A DNA stretch of 15,466 nt from Frankia sp. (lineage in GTDB: Bacteria > Actinomycetota > Actinomycetes > Frankiales > Frankiaceae), in contig JADGHD010000047.1 of NCBI GenBank assembly GCA_019689615.1, positions 1 to 15,466 of the forward strand, given 5' to 3'. Position 1 is the first letter of the stretch; the number at the start of each line of letters is the position of its first letter. Of the stretch, positions 1 to 7,425 are shown one piece after another. The translations under genes and the position numbers were made by a program. The notes under the pieces are model-generated. The model was not told the DNA's origin, did no database searches, and saw only the letters and a program-made list of their open reading frames with translations.

Positions 1-48
1 GGGGGGGCCGCCCCCGCGGGGGGGCGGGCGGGGTGGGGGGGGGGCCCG
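1..48. other. Near-pure G tract at the window edge
   Basis: The first 48 bases are mostly runs of G broken by short C runs and one T. It lies inside the open frame of the first gene but does not look like ACAD coding sequence. It may be a contig-end or read-end artefact, and it obscures the true N-terminus. Confidence 0.5.
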
Positions 49-2117
49 CGCCGGAGCACCCGGATCTGTCGGCGGTCGTCTCCGGCGAGCTGGTCGCCAC
101 GCTGGCGCTGCCGCGCGCGGGCACGCCGGCCGGGGTCGCCGCGGCGGTGCCGGCCGGGGCGGTGGCCGCCCTCGTCATCGGCCTGGACGGCGACCGGCTG
201 GTCGCGGCGCGCTCGGCGCCGCCCGGGGTCGCCCTGCGCAACCAGGGCGACCTGCCCATCGCCGACCGTGACCTGCGCGCCGGCGAGGTCAGCGTGCTCG
301 CCGAGGGGGCGGCGGCCGCCGCGGCGTTCGAGCGCGCGTTCCGGGAATGGCAGGTCGTCGCGGCGGCCTGGCTCGCGGGCCTGGCGGACGGCGCGCTGGC
401 GCTGGCGACCGCGTGGGTGAAGGAGCGGACCCAGTTCGGCGTACCGATCGGGTCGTTTCAGGGGGTGCAGCACGGACTCGCCGACCTGCCCGGCAAGGTC
501 GACGGCGCGGTGCTGCTGGCCAGGGAGGCGGGCTGGGCGCTCGACGGCGACCGGGTGTCGCTGACCGGCGCCAGTGGCGCCGAGCTGCCGGCGATGGCGC
601 TGCTGTTCGCCGCGGGCGCCGCCCGGGATGCGGCCGGGCGGGCCGTGCAGTACCACGGCGGACTGGGCGTGTCGATCGAGCACGACGCGCAGCTGTTCCT
701 GCGCCGCGCGCAGGCCTACCCGCTGCTCGCCGGCTCGCCCCGGCACCTGCTGCGCGACCTCGGCGCCCAGCTGGTGGCCGCCGCGCCCACCGCCACGATC
801 GGGACCGTCTCGGTCAGCGAGGACGGCGGGCCCGGCGACTTCGGGCACAGCCCGGCCGTCGGCGCGCTCGCCACCGAGGTGCGCTCGTTCACCGCCGAGG
901 CGCTGACCGACGACATCCGCCACGAGATGCACCGCACCGGGACCATCCACGTGCCGGAGGTCACCAGGGCGATGGCCGGCCGCGGCTGGCTGGGCAACGC
1001 CGACGCCGACCGGCGCGACCCGCAGGAGCTGGCCGCGCTGTTCCGGGAGCTGGAGCTGGCCGAGGCGCCCTACCACGGCATGGCGACCACGATGATCGTC
1101 GCCGGGGTCCTGGAGCGGATGGCCAGGCCGGAGCTCAAGGCGACGGCGCTGCCCAGGCTGCTGTCCGGCGAGACGATCGCGGTGCTCGGCTACTCCGAGC
1201 CGGAGAACGGCTCCGACGTGGCCAACGCCCGCACCCGGGCCGAGCCGGTCCACGACGAGCCCGGCGGGCCGGTGGTCGCCTGGCGGATCAACGGCCAGAA
1301 GATGTGGACGACGCTGGCACACAAGGCCGGCTACGCCTTCCTGCTCACCAGGACGGCGACCGACCGGCCCAAGCACCGTGGGCTGACCATGTTCCTGCTG
1401 CCCATGGACACCCCCGGGATCACGATCCAGCCGATCCACACCATCGCCGACGAGCGCACGAACATCGTCTTCTTCGACGACGTGGTCATCCCCGACCTGT
1501 ACCGGATCGGCGAGGTCAACGAGGGCTGGCAGGTGATGGCGGTCGGGCTGAGCATGGAGCGCGGCGTCATGGGCGGCACCGGCATGCTCGAGCCGCTGGC
1601 CCACGCCGCGGCGGTGTGGGCGGCCCGGCCAGGCCCGGACGGCGTGCGGCCGGCCGACGACCCGGACGTGCTCGCGGCGGTCGCGGCCGTGCGGGTCGAC
1701 GCCGAGGTCGCGCTCCTGCTCACGCAGCGGACCGCGGACCTGGCCGCCACCGGCGCGTCGCCCGCGGTGTCCGGCACGATGGCCAAGCTGTTCGCGTCGA
1801 CCGCCTACCAGCATCACGCCCGCGAGCTGCAGCAGGTCGCGGGCGTGGCCGGGATCCTGCGCGGCGGCCCGAGCCTGCTGGACCCGCCCGGTGGCGAGCC
1901 CGCGCCGGCCAGCGTGCTGGCGCCGGCGGCCGGCGGCGAGATCGAGCGGCTGTCCAGGCACTGCGCCGTGCTCACCATCCAGGGCGGCACCACGGAGATC
2001 GCCCGCAACCTGGTCGCCGAGCAGCGCCTGGGCCTGCCCAAGACCCGTCCCGGCACCCGCTCGGCCAGCAACGGCGCGGCCCAGGGCAGCCAGGCACCGG
2101 TCGGGGCCCGGGCGTGA
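3..2117 (+). CDS. Double-domain acyl-CoA dehydrogenase, 5' partial (beta-like half then alpha-like half)
   Basis: An FAD-dependent enzyme that would introduce an alpha,beta double bond into an acyl-CoA in the cytoplasm. The frame is open to the window edge. A GTG at 33 exists but lies in a G-run, so the true start is probably upstream. Numbering from that GTG, residues 1-250 are the middle and C-terminal parts of one ACAD domain (ERTQFG at 131-136, the HGG..VSIEHD segment around 208-218). Its usual N-terminal helical region of about 100 residues is missing. Residues 268-669 form a complete second ACAD domain with YSEPENGSD (387-395), the WTT FAD-site motif (425-427) and GGTTEIARN (651-659). 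The MCAD Glu376 position is Gly651, but Glu509 in the LSMER segment aligns with the catalytic Glu254 of isovaleryl-CoA dehydrogenase, so this half is probably active. Fused two-domain ACADs resembling mycobacterial FadE34 are known. The stop overlaps the start of the next ACAD, implying coupled translation and perhaps one complex. Family certain, substrate unknown. Confidence 0.9.
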   Translation, partial: GGRPRGGAGGVGGGPAPEHPDLSAVVSGELVATLALPRAGTPAGVAAAVPAGAVAALVIGLDGDRLVAARSAPPGVALRNQGDLPIADRDLRAGEVSVLAEGAAAAAAFERAFREWQVVAAAWLAGLADGALALATAWVKERTQFGVPIGSFQGVQHGLADLPGKVDGAVLLAREAGWALDGDRVSLTGASGAELPAMALLFAAGAARDAAGRAVQYHGGLGVSIEHDAQLFLRRAQAYPLLAGSPRHLLRDLGAQLVAAAPTATIGTVSVSEDGGPGDFGHSPAVGALATEVRSFTAEALTDDIRHEMHRTGTIHVPEVTRAMAGRGWLGNADADRRDPQELAALFRELELAEAPYHGMATTMIVAGVLERMARPELKATALPRLLSGETIAVLGYSEPENGSDVANARTRAEPVHDEPGGPVVAWRINGQKMWTTLAHKAGYAFLLTRTATDRPKHRGLTMFLLPMDTPGITIQPIHTIADERTNIVFFDDVVIPDLYRIGEVNEGWQVMAVGLSMERGVMGGTGMLEPLAHAAAVWAARPGPDGVRPADDPDVLAAVAAVRVDAEVALLLTQRTADLAATGASPAVSGTMAKLFASTAYQHHARELQQVAGVAGILRGGPSLLDPPGGEPAPASVLAPAAGGEIERLSRHCAVLTIQGGTTEIARNLVAEQRLGLPKTRPGTRSASNGAAQGSQAPVGARA

Positions 2118-4435
2118 GCCACGCCGGCCACGAGGGCCCCGGCCTCGGCCGGGCGGCGGAGGCGTTCCGGGCCGAGGTCTGTGCCTGGCTGACCGAGGTG
2201 ATGGCGCCGGAACGCACCGCAGGCAACGACAACCCGCGTGACCGGACCGGGCTCGCCGAGGCCTTCGAGCGCGCGCTGCAGCGGGCGGCCGGCCGGCGGG
2301 GCTATCTCGGGATCAGCCTGCCGGCCGAGGCCGGCGGCGGTGGGCGCCCGGCGGTGTTCGCGGCGGCGTTCGGCTACGAGGTCGCCTACCACGACGCCCC
2401 GCTCGTCGACACCGCCGTGACGCTGGCGGCCGGGCCCGTGCTCGCGTTCGGTACGCCCGAGCAGCGGGCCCGGCTGCTGCCGCGGATGCTCGGCGGCGAG
2501 ATCGAGATGTGCATCGCCTACACCGAGCCCGGCGCTGGCAACGACCTGTCCGCGCTGGCCGCCACGGCCACCCCGCTGCCCGGCGGCGGGTTCCGGCTGC
2601 GCGGCCACAAGACGCTGGTCACCGGCGCCGACAAGGCGGACCTGTGCCTGACGGTCGCCCGCACCGACCCCGCGGCCCCGGCCCGCCGCGGGACCAGCAT
2701 GTTCGTGGTCGACATGCGGCGGCCGGGGGTGCGGGTCGTGCCCCGGCGCACCATGGCCGGCTACGACCTGTTCGACATCCACTTCGACGACGTCGAGCTG
2801 CCGGCGGACGCCCTGCTCGGCACGCCCAACGAGGGCTGGCGCCAGCTCGCGTTCGCCGTCGAGCAGGAGCGGACCGGCATGTTCCACCTCGGCTGGTGCC
2901 AGCGGGTGTTCGACGAGCTCCACCGCTACTGCCTCACCCCAGCCGACGGCGGGTCCGGGGCGCGCCCGGTGGACGACCCGCTGGTCGCCGACGGCCTGGC
3001 CAGCCTCTGGGCCGGGCTGCGCGACGCCCGGCACGCCTGCGTCCGGCTCGCCGAACAGGAGGCCGCCGGCCGGCGCAGCAGCGCGTCGGCGTCGGTGGCC
3101 AAGGTGACGACGACGGAGTACCTGCAGCGGCTGGCGCGGTTCGCGACGGAGGTGGCCGGCCCGCTCGGGACGATCGAGGGCGTGCTGTTCGGCCCGGCCG
3201 ACCCCGCCGCCCCCGCCCGCGGCCGGTTCGCCTTCGAGTACCTGTTCCGCTTCGACGGGACGGTCTCGGTCGGCACGAACGAGCTGCACCGCGACGGCAT
3301 CGCCGCGAGCCTCGGCCTGTCCGCCCGCGCCCGCCCGCCGGCCGACGGCGACGACCCCGCGCCGGCCGTCGACGTTCCTGCCGACGGCGAGCCGGTGCGC
3401 GCCGCAGCACGCGCGCTGCTGTCGTCCTGGGACCTGGGCCGACTGGCCGGGACCACGGCGAGCGGGCCGGGGTACGACCAGTCGCTGTGGGCCGCGCTGC
3501 TGGCCGACGTCTGGCCCAGGGTCGCGACGGCGGCGGCGGTCCAGGCCGTCGCCGAGGAGCTGGGCCTGGCCCGCTGCCCGCTGCCGCTGCACACCGGGCT
3601 GGTCCAGCCCGCCACGCTGCTTGCCCGGCTGGGCGCGGCTGGCGCCGGGCACCTGGCGGCGCTGCGCCGCGGCGACGCCCGCTACGCGCTGTGCCCGGCG
3701 GGCGCCCGCGCCGTCCCCGGGGCGGGCGGCGGCTGGCGGCTGACGGGCCAGGCGCGGTTCGTCACCTACGCCGACAGCGCGGACGTGCTGCTCGTCCCGG
3801 CCGGCACCGACGACGGGCGCACGCTGGTCGCCGCGGTCCCGGCGACCGCGGCGGGGGTGCGGGTGGACACCCACGCCACGATCAGCGCCGACCACCTGTC
3901 CGACGTCGCGCTCGACGGCGTCTCCGTCGCGGACGGCCAGCTCATCGCCGGCCCTGACGACGGCGGCGTCGCGCCGGCGCTGGCGGCGGCCGCGACCATG
4001 GGCCTCGTCGCCCTGGCGGCCGAGCTGACGGGCCTGGCCGCCGGCATGCTGCGGGTGACGGTCGGCCGGGTCCGCTCCCGCGTCGCCTACGGCCAGCCGC
4101 TCGCCGCCCAGCAGGCCGTCCGGCAGCGGGCCGCCGACCTCTACCTCGACGTCCTCGCGGCCCGCGCGGCCACCACCGCCGCCGCGAACGAGCTCACCCC
4201 GGTCGCGGCCGCGGCGGCCAAGCTCACCGCCGCCACCGCGGCCCAGCGCGCGGCCGCCGCCGCCCACCAGCTCTGCGGCGGCTGGGGCCACCTCGACGAC
4301 GCCGGGCTGCACCACTACACCCGTGCCGCCAAGGCGGCCGAGTGGCAGCTGGGCTCGCCGGCCGAGCAGCGCCGGACGATCGCCAGGTACCTCGCCGACC
4401 CCAGGCGCTCCCCTGGCGGCGCGCCGGCCGGTTGA
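2114..4435 (+). CDS. Double-domain acyl-CoA dehydrogenase (alpha-like half then beta-like half)
   Basis: A 773-residue protein of two fused ACAD domains, in the opposite order to its upstream neighbour. Residues 10-403 are the alpha-like half, with YTEPGAGND (136-144) for FAD/substrate contact, a QER segment whose Glu252 aligns with the helix-G catalytic Glu of isovaleryl-CoA dehydrogenase, and VGTNELHRDG near 386-395. Residues 430-760 are a more degenerate beta-like half, with AYGQPLAAQQ (658-667) and CGGWGHLDDAGLHHY (721-735). An Asp/Pro-rich linker lies around 405-425. I chose the GTG at 2114 because it overlaps the previous stop as GTGA. No good Shine-Dalgarno precedes it, which suits translational coupling. 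The frame is open far upstream, but that part is only a shadow of the preceding gene. Inference: the two fusions work together, like the alpha2beta2 ACADs of steroid side-chain degradation. Substrate unknown. Confidence 0.9.
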   Translation: MSHAGHEGPGLGRAAEAFRAEVCAWLTEVMAPERTAGNDNPRDRTGLAEAFERALQRAAGRRGYLGISLPAEAGGGGRPAVFAAAFGYEVAYHDAPLVDTAVTLAAGPVLAFGTPEQRARLLPRMLGGEIEMCIAYTEPGAGNDLSALAATATPLPGGGFRLRGHKTLVTGADKADLCLTVARTDPAAPARRGTSMFVVDMRRPGVRVVPRRTMAGYDLFDIHFDDVELPADALLGTPNEGWRQLAFAVEQERTGMFHLGWCQRVFDELHRYCLTPADGGSGARPVDDPLVADGLASLWAGLRDARHACVRLAEQEAAGRRSSASASVAKVTTTEYLQRLARFATEVAGPLGTIEGVLFGPADPAAPARGRFAFEYLFRFDGTVSVGTNELHRDGIAASLGLSARARPPADGDDPAPAVDVPADGEPVRAAARALLSSWDLGRLAGTTASGPGYDQSLWAALLADVWPRVATAAAVQAVAEELGLARCPLPLHTGLVQPATLLARLGAAGAGHLAALRRGDARYALCPAGARAVPGAGGGWRLTGQARFVTYADSADVLLVPAGTDDGRTLVAAVPATAAGVRVDTHATISADHLSDVALDGVSVADGQLIAGPDDGGVAPALAAAATMGLVALAAELTGLAAGMLRVTVGRVRSRVAYGQPLAAQQAVRQRAADLYLDVLAARAATTAAANELTPVAAAAAKLTAATAAQRAAAAAHQLCGGWGHLDDAGLHHYTRAAKAAEWQLGSPAEQRRTIARYLADPRRSPGGAPAG

Positions 4436-4463
4436 GCCAACCCGAGATGAGGGAGGTCGACGC

Positions 4464-5330
4464 ATGGAAGTGCTGGCCAGGGGCCTGCAGTTCCCGGAGG
4501 GGCCGGTCGCGCTCGACGACGGCTCGGTGCTGGTGGTCGAGATCGAGGGCGGGGCGCTGGCCCGGGTGTCGCCGGACGGAGCCCCCTCACGGTTACCCTG
4601 CGGGCCCGGCCCGAACGGCGCGGCGCCGGGCCCCGACGGGGCCGTGTATCTGTGCGACAACGGCGGGCTGGCGTTCACCACCGAGGACGGGATCCGGTTC
4701 CCGAACGCGCTCGCGCCGGGCAACGACGGCGGGTCCGTCCGCCGGGCCGACCTGGCCACCGGCACGGTCGAGGTGGTGTTCACCCACGTCGGGGACCGGC
4801 GGATCGGCAGCCTGAACGACATCGTGTTCGACCGGCACGGCGGCTGCTACATCGTCGACACCACGCACGGCGCGGTGTACCACGCCGACCCGGCCGCCGG
4901 CTCGATCCGGACCGCCGTGGACGGGCTGGCGTTCCCGAACGGCATGGGCCTGTCCCCGGACGGGACGCGGCTCTACGTGTCCGAGACGTACTCCGGGCGG
5001 CTGCTCGCCTTTGACGTCACCCGCCCGGGCGAGCTGGCCGGGATGACCGAGCTGTACTCCAGTGGCGGGGCGCACGGCTTCGACGGGCTGGCCGTCGACG
5101 GGGTCGGCAACGTCTGCGTGGCGAACCTGGCCCGCTCCGGGATATCGGTGATCAGCCCGGACGGCCGGCTGCTGCGCGAGGTCACGACGCCGGAGTACGA
5201 CCCGTACGTCACCAACATCTGCTTCGGCGGGCCGACCGGCGACACCGCGTTCATCTGCTCGTCCGGCCGCGGCATCCTCTACGCCACGCCCTGGCCCTGG
5301 CCGGGGCTGCGCCTGCACTTCGCCCGCTGA
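4464..5330 (+). CDS. SMP-30/gluconolactonase/LRE-family beta-propeller protein
   Basis: A 288-residue protein of the SMP-30/Gluconolactonase/LRE-like family, six-bladed beta-propellers that use a divalent metal to hydrolyse lactones or related esters. The metal-site residues can be followed: Glu12 in FPEGP, Asn118 in SLNDI, Asn159 in FPNGMGLSPDG and Asp207 in GFDGLAVDG. These match Glu18, Asn103, Asn154 and Asp204 of human SMP30. Length is normal for the family and no signal peptide is visible, so it is likely cytoplasmic. The ATG at 4464 is preceded by GGGAGGT at 4451-4457 with a 6-nt spacer. An in-frame extension upstream to 4323 would overlap the ACAD and lacks support. It sits 28 nt after the ACAD stop, so it is the third gene of the same transcript. 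A lactone-opening or ester-hydrolysis step in the pathway is inferred. Family call strong, substrate not. Confidence 0.9.
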   Translation: MEVLARGLQFPEGPVALDDGSVLVVEIEGGALARVSPDGAPSRLPCGPGPNGAAPGPDGAVYLCDNGGLAFTTEDGIRFPNALAPGNDGGSVRRADLATGTVEVVFTHVGDRRIGSLNDIVFDRHGGCYIVDTTHGAVYHADPAAGSIRTAVDGLAFPNGMGLSPDGTRLYVSETYSGRLLAFDVTRPGELAGMTELYSSGGAHGFDGLAVDGVGNVCVANLARSGISVISPDGRLLREVTTPEYDPYVTNICFGGPTGDTAFICSSGRGILYATPWPWPGLRLHFAR

Positions 5331-5437
5331 TCCGCGCGCCCGGGCCACAGCACACGATCACGGCCCGGGCCGCCTTCCGGCGGGCTCGTGGCCCGGCGCG
5401 CGGCGGAACCGCCGCCGAGCCACGTCGACCCGTGGGA
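5331..5437. terminator. Convergent intergenic region with GC-rich inverted repeats, probable bidirectional terminator
   Basis: This gap lies between two convergent stops. It holds a 9-bp inverted repeat, GCCCGGGCC at 5338-5346 and GGCCCGGGC at 5362-5370, with a 15-nt loop. A second short hairpin has arms CGGGC at 5381-5385 and GCCCG at 5391-5395 with a 5-nt loop. A compact palindrome GGCGG-AA-CCGCC lies at 5402-5413. No T-tract follows, which is common for actinomycete terminators. The function is inferred from position and structure. Confidence 0.5.
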
Positions 5438-6181
5438 CTACCGGGGCTCGAGCAGGGTGGGGTCGGCGCGCAGTTCGGCGCGCACGGCCGTCTCCCAGAA
5501 GCCGATGAAGCCGTTGCCGTCGGACGAGCGCATCCGCTCAAGGAACTTCGCGGGCAGGACCGGCTTCGGGTTCGCCCCGGCCGCGCGGATGTGCCAGGCG
5601 CGCTGGCAGCGCTGCTCCATGGCGACGGCGCGCTGGAAGACCGCGCGGGCCGATCTGCCGGTGACGAAGACGCCGTGGCCGGCGAGCAGGGCGATGTGGC
5701 CGTCGCCCATGGCGGCGATGGCGCGGGCCGCGATGTTGAGGTCGTCGACCGGGCCGTCGTACTCGTTGACCAGCACGAGGTCACCGCCGCCGCCGAGCGC
5801 GGAGCTCTGGTCGTAGATCGGCGGGACCTCCCCCATGTCCGCCCAGACGGTGCCGTAGAGCGGGTGGTTGTGTACGGCCCAGGTGACGTCGTCGCGGGCG
5901 GCGTGCATGGCCAGGTGCAGCGGGATCCCGAGCGGGACCGGCCAGTCGCCCTCCAGCACGTTGCCCTGCAGGTCGATCCGGATGATGTGCTCGGGCCGCA
6001 GCTCGTCCCAGCGGATCAGCCAGGGGTTGCACAGCAGGGTGCCGTCCGGCTGCAGCGCCGTGATGTGCCCGGCGAGGTGGTCGTTGTAGCCCTCACGCCA
6101 CAGCGCGCGGGCCAGTAACGCGATCTCCTCCCGCGTGGTGAGCTCCGGCATCAGCTTCTCCGCGGTGGGGACGAACGTCAT
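5438..6181 (-). CDS. Class II aldolase/adducin-fold protein (possible decarboxylase or aldolase)
   Basis: A 247-residue protein of the class II aldolase/adducin family (zinc-dependent fuculose-phosphate-aldolase fold). The zinc-binding His residues are visible: His104 and His106 in AVHNHPLYGT, and His169 in LLAGHGVFVTG. The catalytic Glu73 of L-fuculose-1-phosphate aldolase aligns with Gly85 in VPLGIPLHLAMH, so classical aldolase chemistry is doubtful. The same fold includes 3,4-dihydroxyphthalate decarboxylases, so decarboxylation of a hydroxyacid is a reasonable alternative. The start is ATG at 6181, with an AAGGAAGGAAG purine stretch just upstream on the minus strand and about 7 nt of spacing. 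It is the last gene of the seven-gene minus-strand operon, 17 nt after amidohydrolase B. Its long upstream open frame is a shadow of the other operon genes. Family sure, reaction uncertain. Confidence 0.88.
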   Translation of the reverse strand: MTFVPTAEKLMPELTTREEIALLARALWREGYNDHLAGHITALQPDGTLLCNPWLIRWDELRPEHIIRIDLQGNVLEGDWPVPLGIPLHLAMHAARDDVTWAVHNHPLYGTVWADMGEVPPIYDQSSALGGGGDLVLVNEYDGPVDDLNIAARAIAAMGDGHIALLAGHGVFVTGRSARAVFQRAVAMEQRCQRAWHIRAAGANPKPVLPAKFLERMRSSDGNGFIGFWETAVRAELRADPTLLEPR

Positions 6182-6198
6182 CGGACTACTTCCTTCCT

Positions 6199-7422
6199 TC
6201 ACAGCGCCGGGAGAACGGTCTCGGGCAGCGGGTGGCGGAACAGCGCGGCGGCGTTCTCGCAGCAGATCCTGCGGATCTCGGCCGGCGGGAGGTGGCCCCA
6301 TGCCTCGGCGAGCACCTGCTGGGTGTCCGGCCAGGTGCCGTCCCCGTGCGGGTAGTCCGTCTCGACCATGATGTTCTCGATGCCGATCCGGTAACGGGTG
6401 TCGATCGTCGACGGGTCGTCCAGGGTGCAGAACCAGAAGTTGCGGCGCAGCACGTCCGCCGGCCGCTCGTCCCAGCCCAGGCCGTAGCGGGACCGGTCGA
6501 TGATGTTGTCGAGGCGGTCCAGCAGCATGGCGACCCAGCCGATCCCGCCCTCGCTCATCGCGATCTTCAGGGTCGGGAAGCGGACCGGGTACTCCGACCA
6601 CAGCCACTCGGCGCAGGCGGTCAGCGACGCCTGGCCGAACAGCGTCGCGCCCAGCTGCAGTCCCGGCGAGCCCGGCGGGTTCTCCGCGAGGCCGGCGCTG
6701 CCGACGTGCAGGGTGACGACGGTGTCGGTCTCCACGCAGGCCTGGATGATCGGGTCCCAGTGGTCGCGGTCCCACAGCGACGGCAGGCCGATCCGGTGCG
6801 GCCGCTCCGGGAAGGTGACCGCGGTGAACCCCCGGGCGGCGTTGCGGCGGATCTCGGCGGCGGCGAGCTGCGGGTCGGACAGGTGGGTGATCCCCATCGG
6901 GATGACCCGCTGTGGGTAGGCCAGGTGCCACTCCTCGTACAGCCAGTCGTTCCAGGCCCGCACGCAGGCGAGCCCGAGCTCCTGGTCGCGGGCGCCGAAG
7001 AAGACCCGGCCGCAGAACCCCGTGATCTGCGAGGGGAAGTTCACCGACGCCCAGATCCCGCCCAGGTCCATGTCGCGGACGCGGGCGTGGATGTCGTAGC
7101 AGCCGGGCCGCATGTGCTCGAACCGGAACGGCTCCAGCTTCACCGTCTCCGGCCGCCGCCCGGCGACCGCGTTCATGCCGACCTGGGTGAACGTCCTGTC
7201 CTCGAACCGCCAGACCTGATGGCCCTGCGGGGTCTCGACGATCCGGGGCGCGGCGTCGGCGAACCTCGCCGGGACCCGGCCCTCGAACAGGTGCGGTGGC
7301 TCGACCACGTGGTCGTCGACGGAGATGACGGTGTACCGGACCTCCCGGGGAGCCGGGTCCGGCAGGAACAGCTCCGGGTCGAGCACGGCGGCGCCGGTGG
7401 CGCTGACGGGCGAAGTACTCAC
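6199..7422 (-). CDS. Amidohydrolase-2 family metal-dependent hydrolase/decarboxylase (B)
   Basis: A 407-residue protein of the Amidohydro_2 family (TIM-barrel, related to ACMSD and gamma-resorcylate decarboxylase). The N-terminal metal motif is SVDDHVVEP, with Asp36, His38 and Glu41. Further candidate metal or active-site residues are His239 in VTLHVGS, Glu291 in MSEGGIGW and Asp356 in VETDYPHGDGTWP. Members hydrolyse or decarboxylate, often on ring acids, so either reaction is possible. The start is a GTG at 7422, with GGGAGG at 7429-7434 (minus strand) 6 nt before it. The start lies 3 nt after the thiolase-like gene's stop. It is clearly paralogous to amidohydrolase A in the same operon: both carry MRPGCYD.H.RVRDM, a NFP...TGF.G block and DYPH. 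About 25 residues precede the first motif, longer than in A. Family sure, substrate unknown. Confidence 0.9.
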   Translation of the reverse strand: MSTSPVSATGAAVLDPELFLPDPAPREVRYTVISVDDHVVEPPHLFEGRVPARFADAAPRIVETPQGHQVWRFEDRTFTQVGMNAVAGRRPETVKLEPFRFEHMRPGCYDIHARVRDMDLGGIWASVNFPSQITGFCGRVFFGARDQELGLACVRAWNDWLYEEWHLAYPQRVIPMGITHLSDPQLAAAEIRRNAARGFTAVTFPERPHRIGLPSLWDRDHWDPIIQACVETDTVVTLHVGSAGLAENPPGSPGLQLGATLFGQASLTACAEWLWSEYPVRFPTLKIAMSEGGIGWVAMLLDRLDNIIDRSRYGLGWDERPADVLRRNFWFCTLDDPSTIDTRYRIGIENIMVETDYPHGDGTWPDTQQVLAEAWGHLPPAEIRRICCENAAALFRHPLPETVLPAL

Positions 7423-7425
7423 GGG

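Noticed and set aside
347..2113. Upstream in-frame extension of the second ACAD
   Set aside because: It translates to Arg/Gly-rich non-domain sequence out of frame with the first ACAD. The GTG at 2114 explains the true start.
1814..4822. A 1002-residue minus-strand open frame opposite the ACAD genes
   Set aside because: The product is Arg/Gly/Ala-rich without domain motifs. It is the antisense shadow expected in very GC-rich genes, and the plus strand has clear ACAD motifs.
5402..5413. GGCGG-AA-CCGCC as a separate terminator
   Set aside because: A 2-nt loop is too tight to fold as drawn. It is kept only as part of the convergent terminator region.
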